Of a stretch of DNA of 64,000 bases, positions 1 through 8,251 are shown in pieces. A program made the position numbers and the translations under genes. The notes below the pieces were generated by a model that had not been told where the DNA came from, did not search any database, and saw only the letters and a list, made by a program, of their open reading frames with translations. Source of the stretch: Salinisphaera sp052044135 (lineage in GTDB: Bacteria; Pseudomonadota; Gammaproteobacteria; Nevskiales; Salinisphaeraceae); NCBI RefSeq assembly GCF_052044135.1, contig NZ_JBQDYF010000003.1, positions 62,001 to 126,000 on the forward strand, in the 5' to 3' direction. The number at the start of each line of letters is the position of its first letter. Positions within the stretch are counted from its first letter, which is position 1.

Positions 1-43
1 AAGAAACGCCGAAATCCTGCGATGAATTCAGGTTGCAGGCCAT
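1..43 (-). CDS. possible start of the next pilus gene (partial, maybe pilY1)
   Basis: An ATG overlaps the TAA stop of pilX in the arrangement TAATG and opens a frame that stays open for the 14 codons left before the window edge. In many type IV pilus operons pilY1 follows pilX. The visible residues do not resemble a signal peptide, so the real start may lie outside the window. This call rests on position only. Confidence 0.25.
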   Translation of the reverse strand, partial: MACNLNSSQDFGVS

Positions 44-639
44 TAGGTGGTGACCTGGTAAATGCTCTGCACGACGGCCCGGGACGCTGGCGAACGCCCG
101 TCTGCTCGAGCCGTAATGCGAAAGAGTATGACGGTGCCGGCCGAGCCCGGGTTGAGATCGTTCGCCTGCTCGCGCACGTATTCCACAACGTATTGCACGT
201 TCAGACCGGTGCTGCTCGCATCGGCCGGCAGTTGATAGCTGCTCACGCCGGCCTGGGACCAGAACTGGTCGGAAAGATAGTAGCTCGTCGAGTCCGATGT
301 GCCAGAGCCCGCGGGGATGACGGTGAGCCCGGAAGCGCTGGTATCGCAGCCGCTGTTTGCAGCGGCGCTGGTGCCCGCGGTGGGGTTCATGACCGGGTTG
401 CACTGACGAAAGCCGGTCGAGGCGAGCAGCGTTTCCACGTGACTTAGGGCGGAATCCGCGGCGTCCAGGGCGCGCGACTTCTCTCGCTGATTCGTGGCCA
501 TGCGTTCCTGTAGCGTCGAAGAGTTGATCGCCGAAACCGCCAGCAACGTCAGAACGACGAGAAATATGAGGCTCGTCACCAGAATGAAGCCGTCCTGGCG
601 TCTGCTGGCGACGGGCGTCGCTGGGCGGGGCATGCTCAT
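43..639 (-). CDS. pilX: type IV pilus minor pilin PilX
   Basis: 198-residue prepilin-like protein of the PilX family, a minor pilin expected to prime pilus assembly at the inner membrane and sit near the pilus tip. A short basic leader (residues 1-17, ending RRQDG) precedes the hydrophobic helix FILVTSLIFLVVLTLLAVSA. The residue at mature position 5 is Thr rather than the usual Glu, as expected for PilX/GspK-like tip pilins. The rest is a low-complexity soluble domain rich in Ser, Thr and Ala with two Cys. The ATG overlaps the pilW stop as ATGA, so the two are translationally coupled. Last complete gene of a fimT-pilV-pilW-pilX operon. Confidence 0.85.
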   Translation of the reverse strand: MSMPRPATPVASRRQDGFILVTSLIFLVVLTLLAVSAINSSTLQERMATNQREKSRALDAADSALSHVETLLASTGFRQCNPVMNPTAGTSAAANSGCDTSASGLTVIPAGSGTSDSTSYYLSDQFWSQAGVSSYQLPADASSTGLNVQYVVEYVREQANDLNPGSAGTVILFRITARADGRSPASRAVVQSIYQVTT

Positions 640-1427
640 GGGCTCGGGTTCCGGATCGCGATCGTACGATCAACGAGCAGGCGGGCGCGGCGATCGGTGG
701 TCTCGAAGGTCGAGCCATCGCTGAAATCGTACTTCTGGTCGACGGGCTGTGACAGCGCGGGATCGTTGTCGGCACTGTGCAGCAGCAGCTGGATTCGAAC
801 ACTGCGGACCTCCCGGGCCTGGGTGCCGGTCAGGGTGGTGACGTAGTGATCGACCCCGGCGGTACCGTTGGTGTTCAACCCGTAGCGCACCTTGAACCGG
901 TCGACGTTCTCGACGATTGGCTGCGTTGTCGATCCGCCGTTGCTGAATTTGGTGCATTCCAGGGTGTCGTTGCCGTTGACGAAGAACTCGAAGTCGGTGG
1001 TCTCGGCGGATTGGGCGGTGCCGACCGAGCCACCGAGGCAATCACGCACATCCCCGCGTGCCTGGAAACGCATGCGCAGCGCATCGTTGTCCCCATCGGC
1101 ATCGGTGGCGCCGGTGATGTAGGCGCCGTCGGGGTAATTGGCCGTTTTCTGGTTCGAGGTTGCGGGGAAAATCGTGGTTTCGGCGGCATCCAGCTCCGTG
1201 CGATAGCCCGCGTGGGCGATCGCGTGGCTGAGAACGAACTCCGCAAGGCGCGCGTTTTCCTGTAGGTGCGCGGTGGCACGCTGGGCGTCGAAACTGGCGC
1301 GATTGCTCAGCAGAATCTGCAGCACGCCGGCCAACAACAGCAGGCCGATCACCAGCGCGACCATGAGTTCCACCAGCGTGAAGCCGCGTTGGTTCGCGGG
1401 CTGGCGCCCCGTCACGACACCGCTCAC
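636..1427 (-). CDS. pilW: type IV pilus minor pilin PilW
   Basis: 263-residue minor pilin. The leader ends QRG and is followed by FTLVELMVALVIGLLLLAGV, which has the conserved Glu at mature position 5 and the typical N-terminal methylation and cleavage site for PilD. The large C-terminal domain has the paired Cys and beta-rich character of PilW. The start chosen is a GTG that overlaps the pilV stop as GTGA; the frame is open further upstream but the added residues do not look like pilin. PilV, PilW and PilX together form the priming complex for pilus assembly. Confidence 0.87.
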   Translation of the reverse strand: MSGVVTGRQPANQRGFTLVELMVALVIGLLLLAGVLQILLSNRASFDAQRATAHLQENARLAEFVLSHAIAHAGYRTELDAAETTIFPATSNQKTANYPDGAYITGATDADGDNDALRMRFQARGDVRDCLGGSVGTAQSAETTDFEFFVNGNDTLECTKFSNGGSTTQPIVENVDRFKVRYGLNTNGTAGVDHYVTTLTGTQAREVRSVRIQLLLHSADNDPALSQPVDQKYDFSDGSTFETTDRRARLLVDRTIAIRNPSP

Positions 1428-1981
1428 GGCTGGACCTCGATGGAATAACAGCGCAACCCCGTGCCGACACCGCCTCCGTTGCTCGCGTTCGGGCAGGCCG
1501 ACACATCGCCGGTGCCGCTGCCGGCCGCCGCATCCCGGCCCCGCCAGAGTACGGTGACATCGTAGATGCGACATGGGTCGTTGCTGCCGGGATTCGTGGG
1601 CGAGACACAGCTGACGTCCCCTCGTCCACCGGGCAGGGTGTTCGCCAGCGTCTGTTGCCATTCCCAGGCGTCGTAGCTTGCCATGGCCGATGGATCACAC
1701 ACGGATTGCGTGCAATCAGTTTGCGGCTGCGTCGTGCCGCTGTCGGAAATCTGCGCGTAGACCAGCGAGGCATCTGCCGCAGGATTCGCCCGTATACGGT
1801 CGGCGATATCGTCGGCCCCGATACTGGCCAGCGTCTGCGATTTCGATACATGCGTGTTGACGATGGCCACGGTCTGAAGGCCGAGCAGGCCGAGCAGGCC
1901 GAGCAGGCCGATCGAGATCACCACGAGTGCCACCAGGGCCTCGAGCAGGGTGAAACCGTTCTGGGGCGCCGGCGAGGTCAT
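1424..1981 (-). CDS. pilV: type IV pilus modification/minor pilin PilV
   Basis: 185-residue prepilin with a 9-residue leader ending QNG, then FTLLEALVALVVISIGLLGL, including Glu at mature position 5. The hydrophobic helix contains a Leu-Leu-Gly triplet repeated by a 9-bp tandem repeat in the DNA (1881-1907). The soluble part contains several Cys. The ATG overlaps the fimT stop (ATGA) and its stop overlaps the pilW GTG, so it is the second cistron of a tightly coupled operon. Role: minor pilin in the assembly-priming complex. The family call is firm; the exact function in this species is inferred. Confidence 0.87.
   Translation of the reverse strand: MTSPAPQNGFTLLEALVALVVISIGLLGLLGLLGLQTVAIVNTHVSKSQTLASIGADDIADRIRANPAADASLVYAQISDSGTTQPQTDCTQSVCDPSAMASYDAWEWQQTLANTLPGGRGDVSCVSPTNPGSNDPCRIYDVTVLWRGRDAAAGSGTGDVSACPNASNGGGVGTGLRCYSIEVQP
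1881..1907. repeat. 9-bp tandem repeat x3 inside pilV
   Basis: Three perfect copies of CCGAGCAGG on the + strand. On the coding strand they encode repeated Leu-Leu-Gly in the transmembrane helix of PilV. The unit is a multiple of three, so copy-number change would lengthen the helix without a frameshift. Confidence 0.8.
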
Positions 1982-2481
1982 GGCGTGCTGCTGTCGACGC
2001 GTCCGGTCGAGGCCACGGTGACCGATGTGCTGGTCCGGCCATCTTCGGTGGTGGCGGTAAAGGTTCGTCCTATGATGGCGAATCCGTCCGCGTTGAAACT
2101 CAAGGGCACGTCGTGGTTCGCGATCAGTTTGACGCCGGAGCCGGTGGCGCCGTGGACACGAAGCATATTGCTGGCGCTGGGTGAGGTGTCGGTCGTGCTT
2201 GGATCCGGCGCGTAGATGATCCAGCCGTCGCTCCAGACGCCGTCGTCGCGGCACGTTGTCTGGTTCTGGCTGGCGCAGACATAGACCGTTGTGCCACGGC
2301 TTACCGCTGCGCTGCGGGCATAGTTCAGGGAGCCCACGAGATCGTTGACGTTGCCCGCCAGACTATTGCGCGTGACCAAGCTGCGATACGACGGAATCGC
2401 GAGCGTCAGCAACACTATGGCCACGGCAATCGTGACCATGAGCTCGAGCAGCGTGAATCCGCGGATGTTGGCGGCCCCCAT
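1978..2481 (-). CDS. fimT: type IV pilus minor pilin FimT/GspH family
   Basis: 167-residue pseudopilin. The leader MGAANIRG is followed by FTLLELMVTIAVAIVLLTLA, with Glu at mature position 5, then a GspH/FimT-type domain. The start at 2481 is preferred over an upstream GTG because a GGGGGA ribosome-binding site lies 5 bases ahead of the ATG. First gene of the fimT-pilV-pilW-pilX operon. In known systems FimT contributes to pilus assembly and, in some species, to DNA binding during natural transformation. Whether it binds DNA here cannot be told from the sequence. Confidence 0.85.
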   Translation of the reverse strand: MGAANIRGFTLLELMVTIAVAIVLLTLAIPSYRSLVTRNSLAGNVNDLVGSLNYARSAAVSRGTTVYVCASQNQTTCRDDGVWSDGWIIYAPDPSTTDTSPSASNMLRVHGATGSGVKLIANHDVPLSFNADGFAIIGRTFTATTEDGRTSTSVTVASTGRVDSSTP

Positions 2482-2630
2482 GTGCTTCCCCCAAGCCACC
2501 GGCTAAATTGGAAGTTAACGCTAAATCGATTGCACTGTCGCGCCTTGGGTGACAGACGCTGATCGCCGGCCGACGAGCGGCGTAAAGACCCGCCACCTTG
2601 AGCCGCTGCCCGGTCCCACACCTTCGACTG

Positions 2631-2665
2631 AAAATAAAAGACGGACAGGCGCCGGCTTTTATTTT
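2631..2665. repeat. AT-rich inverted repeat, terminator- or operator-like
   Basis: AAAATAAAAG (2631-2640) and CTTTTATTTT (2656-2665) are perfect 10-bp inverted arms around a 15-base GC-rich loop. The arms are strikingly AT-rich for this DNA. It lies 150 bp upstream of fimT and about 205 bp before the -10 element of the divergent operon. It could be a bidirectional terminator of an unseen transcript or a protein-binding dyad. Confidence 0.55.
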
Positions 2666-2867
2666 TGAAGGCGTTGAAAATAGCGGATGAAGTCAGCTGT
2701 TTTGATGCCGGATTAATAAGCCGCGTGGCCGCAGGCCGTTGGCGCCGTCGCGCACGAAACATCCGTAAGCCCTCGGGATACGACATGCGGCGACAAGCGT
2801 AAGGAAGAGGGCGCAGATCGGTGCACTCGCGGTGCGCCCAGCGCCTCCGACTATCGGCTATGCGACC

Positions 2868-2887
2868 ATTGGTATAATGACATGATC
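2868..2887 (+). promoter_or_regulatory. extended -10 promoter and candidate regulator site for the apiose ABC operon
   Basis: ATTGGTATAATGA (2868-2880) contains TGGTATAAT, a perfect extended -10 (TGnTATAAT), 63 bases upstream of the DUF2291 gene start. The same ATTGGTATRATGA block recurs at 11337-11349 and 13376-13388 in front of other units of this cluster, so it probably also belongs to an operator. The 17-base form here is GGTATAATGACATGATC. Confidence 0.6.
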
Positions 2888-2940
2888 ATCACACATTCGG
2901 TTTAATCCGTTCGACTGCTTCTTCACTCGTTCGGACCGAT

Positions 2941-3657
2941 ATGCCGCAACTCGGACCACTCGCTGCCCGAGCCCTGGTCGCCGTAAGCGCGGTCGCGGGC
3001 CTGTTGCTCGTGCTGGGGTATCTAGCGCCGGGCCCGCTACTGACGACGCGTCCAGTTGATGCGAAGACCGGCCGGGTCGTGCTGTCGACCCCGGCGGATG
3101 TCAATTCAGCGGGCACGGACCAGAAGTTCGCGCCGGGCAGCTTCAATCCGACGCAATACGTGGCCGGCCTCTGGCAAAAGCGCATCATGCCCTACGCAAA
3201 AAACCATGCTGTGCCGTTGCATCAGGTGCTCGAAGGCCTCGCGGATCATCGCCAGGCGACCGAAAAGCGCTACGGCGTACTGTCCGGTGGCGATACCTAC
3301 AACTTCCTCGTAAACGGCAGCGCGCGGGTGGCGAAGATCGCTACGGCGACGCCGGTTGGCCGGGTCGATCTGGCCGATCCGAAGTCCCCGGGCAATCTGT
3401 CGCTCTACGCTGGACCACTGGTGTTCGGTACCGCGCTGCGCGATGCATTTCCGTTCCTGCAACTCAACGACTTCACCAACCAGATGCAGTACGCCAGCGT
3501 GGCCAAGGCGATGAACAAGCGGGCGCTGGCGCAGGCCTATCAGGGCATCAAGCTTCATGCCCTCGCGGGCAAGACGATCACATTTACCGGCGCCTTTGCC
3601 GAATCGGCCGACGGTTCGATCCAGATCGTGCCGATCGATATCGAGGTCAAGCCGTGA
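2941..3657 (+). CDS. DUF2291 family membrane protein, sugar-import associated
   Basis: 238-residue protein with an N-terminal hydrophobic segment (about residues 9-31) and a periplasmic domain of the DUF2291 family. Family members are usually found beside RbsABC-type sugar ABC transporters and their function is unknown to me. Homologues are often called lipoproteins, but no lipobox Cys is visible here, so this one looks like an anchored membrane protein. It is first in the operon, and its stop overlaps the ATPase GTG start as GTGA, so the two are translationally coupled. Confidence 0.75.
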   Translation: MPQLGPLAARALVAVSAVAGLLLVLGYLAPGPLLTTRPVDAKTGRVVLSTPADVNSAGTDQKFAPGSFNPTQYVAGLWQKRIMPYAKNHAVPLHQVLEGLADHRQATEKRYGVLSGGDTYNFLVNGSARVAKIATATPVGRVDLADPKSPGNLSLYAGPLVFGTALRDAFPFLQLNDFTNQMQYASVAKAMNKRALAQAYQGIKLHALAGKTITFTGAFAESADGSIQIVPIDIEVKP

Positions 3658-5228
3658 GCGCGGTTCACGACATCGGGGCGCACAGCAGGCCGGTGGTGCT
3701 CAGCGCGCGCGGCGTGACCAAGGTCTATCCCGGCACGACCGCGCTGAATCAGGTGGGTTTCGAAGTCTGGCGTGGCCAGGTCAACGTGCTGATCGGCGAG
3801 AACGGCGCCGGCAAATCTACGTTGATGAAGATTCTGGCCGGGATCGAGCGGCCAACCGCCGGCGAGCTGCGCCTCGAGGGCGGGCCGTTCGATGTCGCCA
3901 GCCCGCGCGAGGCGATGGCGCTCGGCATCGGCATCGTGCATCAGGAACTTAATCTGTTTCCCAATCTTACGGTCACCCAGAATCTGTTCGTCGGACGCGA
4001 GTTGCGCGGTATGGCGGGCACAGTGCGTGCCGCCCGACAGCGTCGGCTGGCGCGTGAAGTGTTCGAGCGCATGGGGCAGGCCATCAATGTCGATGTGCCG
4101 CTCGGCGACCTGAGCATCGGTCAGCAGCAGATCGTCGAAATCGCGCGTGTGCTTATCGCCGATGTGCGGATTCTGATTCTGGACGAGCCGACCTCCTCGC
4201 TGAGTGAGAGCGAAGTCGCGATCCTGTTCCGTCTGATCGACGAACTGAAACAGCAGGGCGTGGCAATCGTCTATATCTCGCATCGGCTCGAGGAACTGGT
4301 CGAGATCGGCGATCGGTTCACCGTGCTGCGCGATGGCGAGTTGATCGAGACGGGCACGCGCGGCCACGTGGATATTCCCTGGTTGGTCGAGCGCATGGTC
4401 GGCGCGCGGGTCGAAGGCCCATATCGCGACGTGCCGAGCGATCATCGCGCCGATCCGGCGGCGGCGCCGGTGCTAACGGTCGAGAATCTGCGCCTGCCCG
4501 ATAACGGGGGCGGGCTGCTGTTGGACGATGTCAGCTTTTCGGTTACGCCGGGCGAAATCCTGGGCTTCTACGGTTTGATGGGCGCCGGCCGCACCGAATT
4601 GTTCGAGACGCTGATCGGTCTGCGCCGGGCCGCGGCCGGGGCAGTCACGATCGACGGGCGCACGCTCGTGCCGGCCGATGGTATTCCGAAACGTCTCGCC
4701 GCCGGCCTCGCGCTCGTACCGGAGGATCGCCAGCGCCTCGGGTTGGTGCCGAGCCAGTCGGTGGCAAGCAACATCGCGCTCGCCAATCTCAAGACCTACG
4801 CCGGCCGCAGCGGGCTCGATTTCGGCGCCATGCGCCGCGATGTGCAACGCATGGTGCGCGAACTGACGATCAAGGTCTCGGACACGAGCGTGCTCGTTTC
4901 GGCGCTATCCGGCGGCAATCAGCAGAAGGCTGTGGTCGGCAAGAATCTGTTGATCGAGCCGCGTGTGTTGTTGCTCGATGAGCCCACGCGCGGCATCGAC
5001 ATCAAGGCTCGTCGCGAACTGTTCGAAATCATGGACCGGTTGGCGCGCAACGGCCTGACCATTCTCTATGCCTCGTCCGATCTCGCCGAGATCACCGGCG
5101 GCGCCGATCGCGTGCTGGTGATGGCCCAGGGGCGTATCACCGCCGACCTCGCTCGCGCCGAGATCACTGAGGACGCCCTGGTGAGTCACTCGCAAGTGCC
5201 ACGTTTCGACCCGGATCGCGCCGTATGA
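3654..5228 (+). CDS. sugar ABC transporter ATP-binding protein, RbsA/MglA type
   Basis: 524-residue double ATPase that powers a pentose-type importer at the inner membrane. The first half has Walker A GENGAGKST (about residue 47), signature LSIGQQQ and Walker B ILILDEPTSSL. The second half has the degenerate Walker A GLMGAGRTE typical of RbsA, signature LSGGNQQK and Walker B VLLLDEPTRGID. Starts with GTG overlapping the upstream stop and ends overlapping the permease start (ATGA). The sugar cannot be read from this subunit; cluster context suggests D-apiose. Confidence 0.93.
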   Translation: MSAVHDIGAHSRPVVLSARGVTKVYPGTTALNQVGFEVWRGQVNVLIGENGAGKSTLMKILAGIERPTAGELRLEGGPFDVASPREAMALGIGIVHQELNLFPNLTVTQNLFVGRELRGMAGTVRAARQRRLAREVFERMGQAINVDVPLGDLSIGQQQIVEIARVLIADVRILILDEPTSSLSESEVAILFRLIDELKQQGVAIVYISHRLEELVEIGDRFTVLRDGELIETGTRGHVDIPWLVERMVGARVEGPYRDVPSDHRADPAAAPVLTVENLRLPDNGGGLLLDDVSFSVTPGEILGFYGLMGAGRTELFETLIGLRRAAAGAVTIDGRTLVPADGIPKRLAAGLALVPEDRQRLGLVPSQSVASNIALANLKTYAGRSGLDFGAMRRDVQRMVRELTIKVSDTSVLVSALSGGNQQKAVVGKNLLIEPRVLLLDEPTRGIDIKARRELFEIMDRLARNGLTILYASSDLAEITGGADRVLVMAQGRITADLARAEITEDALVSHSQVPRFDPDRAV

Positions 5229-6325
5229 ACGCATCGACCTCGACCGACCTGTCCTTTCTTTCCCGGCTGAGCGTTGCGTCGCTGCCGCTGTTGTTGCTGC
5301 GTTTTCGTGCCTACCTGGCGCTGATTGTGCTGGTATGCCTGTTCGCCGTAACGTCGCCCGCATTTCTGACCGTGCGCAACCTGATCATCGTGGCCGAGCA
5401 GGTCGCGGTGTTCGCGATCCTTGGCGTCGGCATGACGTTCGTCATTCTCGGCGCCGGGATCGATCTGTCGGTCGGCTCGGTGGCCGGGCTGGCAGCCATG
5501 ATAGCCGGCGGGTTGATTTCGCAGGGGCTGCGTATTCCGTTTTTCGACGTCGCGATCTTTTCCAACGTGGTGATCACCTGCGCGGTTACGCTCGCCATTG
5601 GCGTGTTGGTCGGCATCATCAACGGCCTGTTCATCACGCGGCTGCGGGTCACGCCATTCATCCAGACGCTCGGCATGCTCTATGTCGCACGCGGGGCCGC
5701 TCAGCTGATATCCGACGGCGCCACCTACGGTGATCTGTCCGGCCGGGCAAGTCTCGGCAATACCGGATTTCCGATCCTCGGCAACGGTAGCTTTCTCGGC
5801 CTGCCGTACTCGATCTGGATCATGATCGCGCTCGCGCTGGTCGCAACCTGGATCACGCGTCGCACGGTGTTCGGCACCCAGGTATTTGCGCTTGGCGGCA
5901 ATGAGCGCGCGGCGGAACTCTCCGGTGTGCGCGTGGCGCGTGTGAAGATTGCGACCTACGCCATCTCCGGGTTCTGTGCCGCGCTGGCTGGCCTGATCAT
6001 CGCCGCGCGGCTCGGGGCCGCCAACCCGGCGATCGGCACCACCTACGAACTCAATGCCATTGCGGTCGTCGTACTGGGCGGCGCGTCGCTGTTCGGCGGC
6101 GTGGGCACGATCGGCGGCACGATCATCGGTGCCTTCGTGCTCGGCGTGCTCAGCAACGGCATGGTGCTGCTCGGCGTCTCCGATTTCTGGCAGACGGTGA
6201 TCACCGGCGCCGTCATCATTTTCGCGGTGGTCGTCGATCAACTGCAGCGCCGGGCCGAGCAAGCCGCAGCAGTACGCGCAGCCGCTCGTCAACAGCACGT
6301 GGCTAACGAAGCCGTCACGCCCTGA
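5225..6325 (+). CDS. sugar ABC transporter permease, RbsC type
   Basis: 366-residue integral membrane protein with about ten hydrophobic segments, of the BPD_transp_2/RbsC family. The characteristic stretches GVGMTFVILGAGIDLSVGS and AVVVLGGASLFGGVGT are present. The ATG overlaps the ATPase stop. It would form the membrane channel of the importer with the ATPase and the binding protein encoded next. The substrate is inferred from the surrounding catabolic genes. Confidence 0.93.
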   Translation: MNASTSTDLSFLSRLSVASLPLLLLRFRAYLALIVLVCLFAVTSPAFLTVRNLIIVAEQVAVFAILGVGMTFVILGAGIDLSVGSVAGLAAMIAGGLISQGLRIPFFDVAIFSNVVITCAVTLAIGVLVGIINGLFITRLRVTPFIQTLGMLYVARGAAQLISDGATYGDLSGRASLGNTGFPILGNGSFLGLPYSIWIMIALALVATWITRRTVFGTQVFALGGNERAAELSGVRVARVKIATYAISGFCAALAGLIIAARLGAANPAIGTTYELNAIAVVVLGGASLFGGVGTIGGTIIGAFVLGVLSNGMVLLGVSDFWQTVITGAVIIFAVVVDQLQRRAEQAAAVRAAARQQHVANEAVTP

Positions 6326-6356
6326 TCAACCCAGAAGTAAAAAGGAGAGTGCGCTC

Positions 6357-7334
6357 ATGAGGAGATCAAGTCGTCGCATCCTGGTCGGGATGCTTGCCGG
6401 ATTGTTGGCGATCGCCACGGGTACCGGAGCGGCCGTGGCCGCGCCGTTCGATCCGGGACAGCACCGTATCGTGGTGATCACGCCATCGCACAGCAATCCG
6501 TTCTACAAGACCGAGGCCGACACGGCGGTCGCCCAGGCCCACAAGATGGGCTACGAAACCCGCTCTCTGGTGCACAAGGGCGATCCGGACGTCCAGCTCA
6601 AGATGATCCAGAACGCGATCGCCGACGACGCCAGCGCCATCATTCTCGATAATGCGGGTTCGGATGCCTCGGTGGCCGCGGTCAAGCGGGCCCGCGATGC
6701 CGGCATCCCGGTGTTTCTGATTGACCGTGAGATCAACGCCAACGGCGTCGCCAATGCCCAGATCGTGTCCAACAACTTCCAGTGCGCGAGTTCGGTGGCG
6801 CAGTATTTCGCCAAGACCACGGGCTACAAGGGTAACTGGGTCGAACTGGTGGGGCGTTCGTCGGACACCAACGCCCACGTGCGTTCGCAGGGTTTTCATA
6901 GCGTGATGGATCAAATCCCGACCATGAAGATGGTGGCCCGACAGTCCGCGGACTGGGATCAGACCAAGGGCTATAACGTCATGCAGTCGATCATTCAGGC
7001 GCATTCGGATATCGCCGGCGTGCTGGCCGGCAACGACACGATGGCGCTGGGAGCGGCCGCGGCCTTGAAGAACGCCGGGCTGCCTAACGTGCCGGTGATG
7101 GGCATCGACGGCAATCCGGATGTCATCGACCAGATAGAAAACGGCGGCAACATCAAGGCAACCGCCCTCCAGCAGGCCGCCGAGATGGCGCGTATGGCCG
7201 TCAAGCAGATCGATACGCTGCTGCGCAAGGGCAAGACCGGTCTGCCGGAAAAACAATCGGTCGACTGTGTGCTGATCACCAGGAAGAACGCGAGCGATGT
7301 GCTGCCGGGCGGTTTCGGCATGAAAAAACACTGA
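6357..7334 (+). CDS. periplasmic sugar-binding protein, RbsB type
   Basis: 325-residue solute-binding protein of the type I periplasmic fold. An N-terminal signal peptide (about residues 1-28, RRSSRR then a hydrophobic core and AVAA) is followed by the family pattern VVITPSHSNPFYKTEADTA near the start and GNDTMALGAAAAL in the second lobe. A clear AAAAAGGAG ribosome-binding site precedes the ATG. Three pentose-ABC binding proteins of this class led to the discovery of the D-apiose pathways, and the neighbours here (ApnO-, OiaC-, ApnL-, ApsD-like) point to D-apiose as ligand. That is inference. Confidence 0.9.
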   Translation: MRRSSRRILVGMLAGLLAIATGTGAAVAAPFDPGQHRIVVITPSHSNPFYKTEADTAVAQAHKMGYETRSLVHKGDPDVQLKMIQNAIADDASAIILDNAGSDASVAAVKRARDAGIPVFLIDREINANGVANAQIVSNNFQCASSVAQYFAKTTGYKGNWVELVGRSSDTNAHVRSQGFHSVMDQIPTMKMVARQSADWDQTKGYNVMQSIIQAHSDIAGVLAGNDTMALGAAAALKNAGLPNVPVMGIDGNPDVIDQIENGGNIKATALQQAAEMARMAVKQIDTLLRKGKTGLPEKQSVDCVLITRKNASDVLPGGFGMKKH

Positions 7335-7340
7335 TAACGT

Positions 7341-7377
7341 GACCTTGCCCCGCCCCACGCGGCGGCGGGGCAAGGTC
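7341..7377 (+). terminator. strong hairpin after the ABC operon
   Basis: GACCTTGCCCCGCC (7341-7354) pairs perfectly with GGCGGGGCAAGGTC (7364-7377) around a 9-base loop, 7 bases after the binding-protein stop. No T tract follows, so it may act as a processing or stability hairpin rather than a classical intrinsic terminator. Confidence 0.6.
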
Positions 7378-7392
7378 CGCGTTCCGCCATGA

Positions 7393-7425
7393 GACGCCGG
7401 CCGATCATGTAGACTGGCCGGCGTC
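7393..7425 (+). repeat. second hairpin in the leader of the FadR-type gene
   Basis: GACGCCGGCC (7393-7402) pairs perfectly with GGCCGGCGTC (7416-7425) around a 13-base loop. It lies 16 bases downstream of the preceding hairpin and 20 bases before the regulator start codon. It could be a leader structure or an operator dyad. Confidence 0.55.
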
Positions 7426-7445
7426 GCCGCATTGATGACACCACC

Positions 7446-8171
7446 ATGAACGACCCCGGCAATACACCGATTCGTCGCCGCAAGCTTTCCGACGAAGTGC
7501 GGGAGCGTCTGTTGACGCGCATTCGTTCGGGCCATTTCAAGGCCGGCGACCAACTGCCGCCCGAGCGCGAACTGATGCGTGAGTACGACGTCGGCCGGCC
7601 CGCGGTGCGCGAAGCGATGCAGCAACTGGCATCGATGGGCATGATCGCGATCACGCACGGCGAACGCGCCCGCGTGACCGAGGTCACGGTGCACTCGATG
7701 ATCAACCAGTTCGATCGCACCGCGCGTTTTCTGCTGTCGGATTCGGCCGATAACGTCGATCATCTCAAGCAAGCGCGCCTGTTTCTGGAAACGGGGCTGG
7801 TGCGCATGGCGGCCGAGAAAGCCACGGCCGATGACATCGCATCGCTTGAGGCGATCATCGACCAGATGGTGGAGCATGCCGGCACGCCTGAATTCGTCGA
7901 GGCGGATATGGCCTTTCACAACGCGATCGCCGAGCTGTCGGGAAACCCGATCTTTGCCGCAACGACGCGTGCGATGCTGCACTGGCTTCAGGACTACTAT
8001 ACCGGCATCGTCAGTGCCAAAGGTGCGGAGGATGTGTCGGTGAGCGAACATCGCCGGATCGCCGAGCGCCTGGCCGAGGGCGATGCCGACGGCGCGGTCG
8101 CCGCCATGCACGATCACCTCACGCGGGCCAGCGATCTGTATCGGGCGCGCATGGACCAGGGCGGCGCCTGA
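7446..8171 (+). CDS. GntR-family (FadR/FCD subfamily) transcriptional regulator
   Basis: 241 residues. N-terminal winged helix (about 10-75; LPPERELMREYDVGRPAVREAM is the recognition region) and a C-terminal FCD effector domain (about 100-230) with the Asp/His metal-site pattern DMAFHN, EHRRI and HDHL. It is the only regulator in the apiose-like cluster and so the best candidate to bind the recurring GGTATRATGA sites. No good Shine-Dalgarno precedes the ATG, and a 10-bp stem lies just upstream. The inducer is probably a pathway acid or sugar; this is inference. Confidence 0.88.
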   Translation: MNDPGNTPIRRRKLSDEVRERLLTRIRSGHFKAGDQLPPERELMREYDVGRPAVREAMQQLASMGMIAITHGERARVTEVTVHSMINQFDRTARFLLSDSADNVDHLKQARLFLETGLVRMAAEKATADDIASLEAIIDQMVEHAGTPEFVEADMAFHNAIAELSGNPIFAATTRAMLHWLQDYYTGIVSAKGAEDVSVSEHRRIAERLAEGDADGAVAAMHDHLTRASDLYRARMDQGGA

Positions 8172-8251
8172 AGCGCCGCCCGCGCGCCATCTCGCCGGAA
8201 CAGATCGCCCGGTACGATGTTTCGCGCCGGGCTTATTGGCAGGCGGGGTAT

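Larger units (their letters stand above)
2482..2940. other. intergenic region between the pilin operon and the ABC operon
   Basis: A 459-bp stretch between divergent operons with no supportable gene. It holds an AT-rich inverted repeat (2631-2665), a second 7-bp inverted repeat GGGCGCA/TGCGCCC (2809-2839), and an extended -10 type element at 2868-2880 that precedes the ABC transporter operon. The pilin operon promoter should lie in the left half, but I could not pick out a convincing -35/-10 pair. Confidence 0.6.

Noticed and set aside
1881..1907. Start of a CRISPR-like repeat array
   Set aside because: Short 9-bp head-to-tail repeats without spacers inside a coding gene; no cas genes nearby.
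5186..8117. Long minus-strand frames opposite the permease, binding protein and FadR-type genes
   Set aside because: They overlap well-supported plus-strand genes, and their translations are rich in His, Arg and Gly without domain features.
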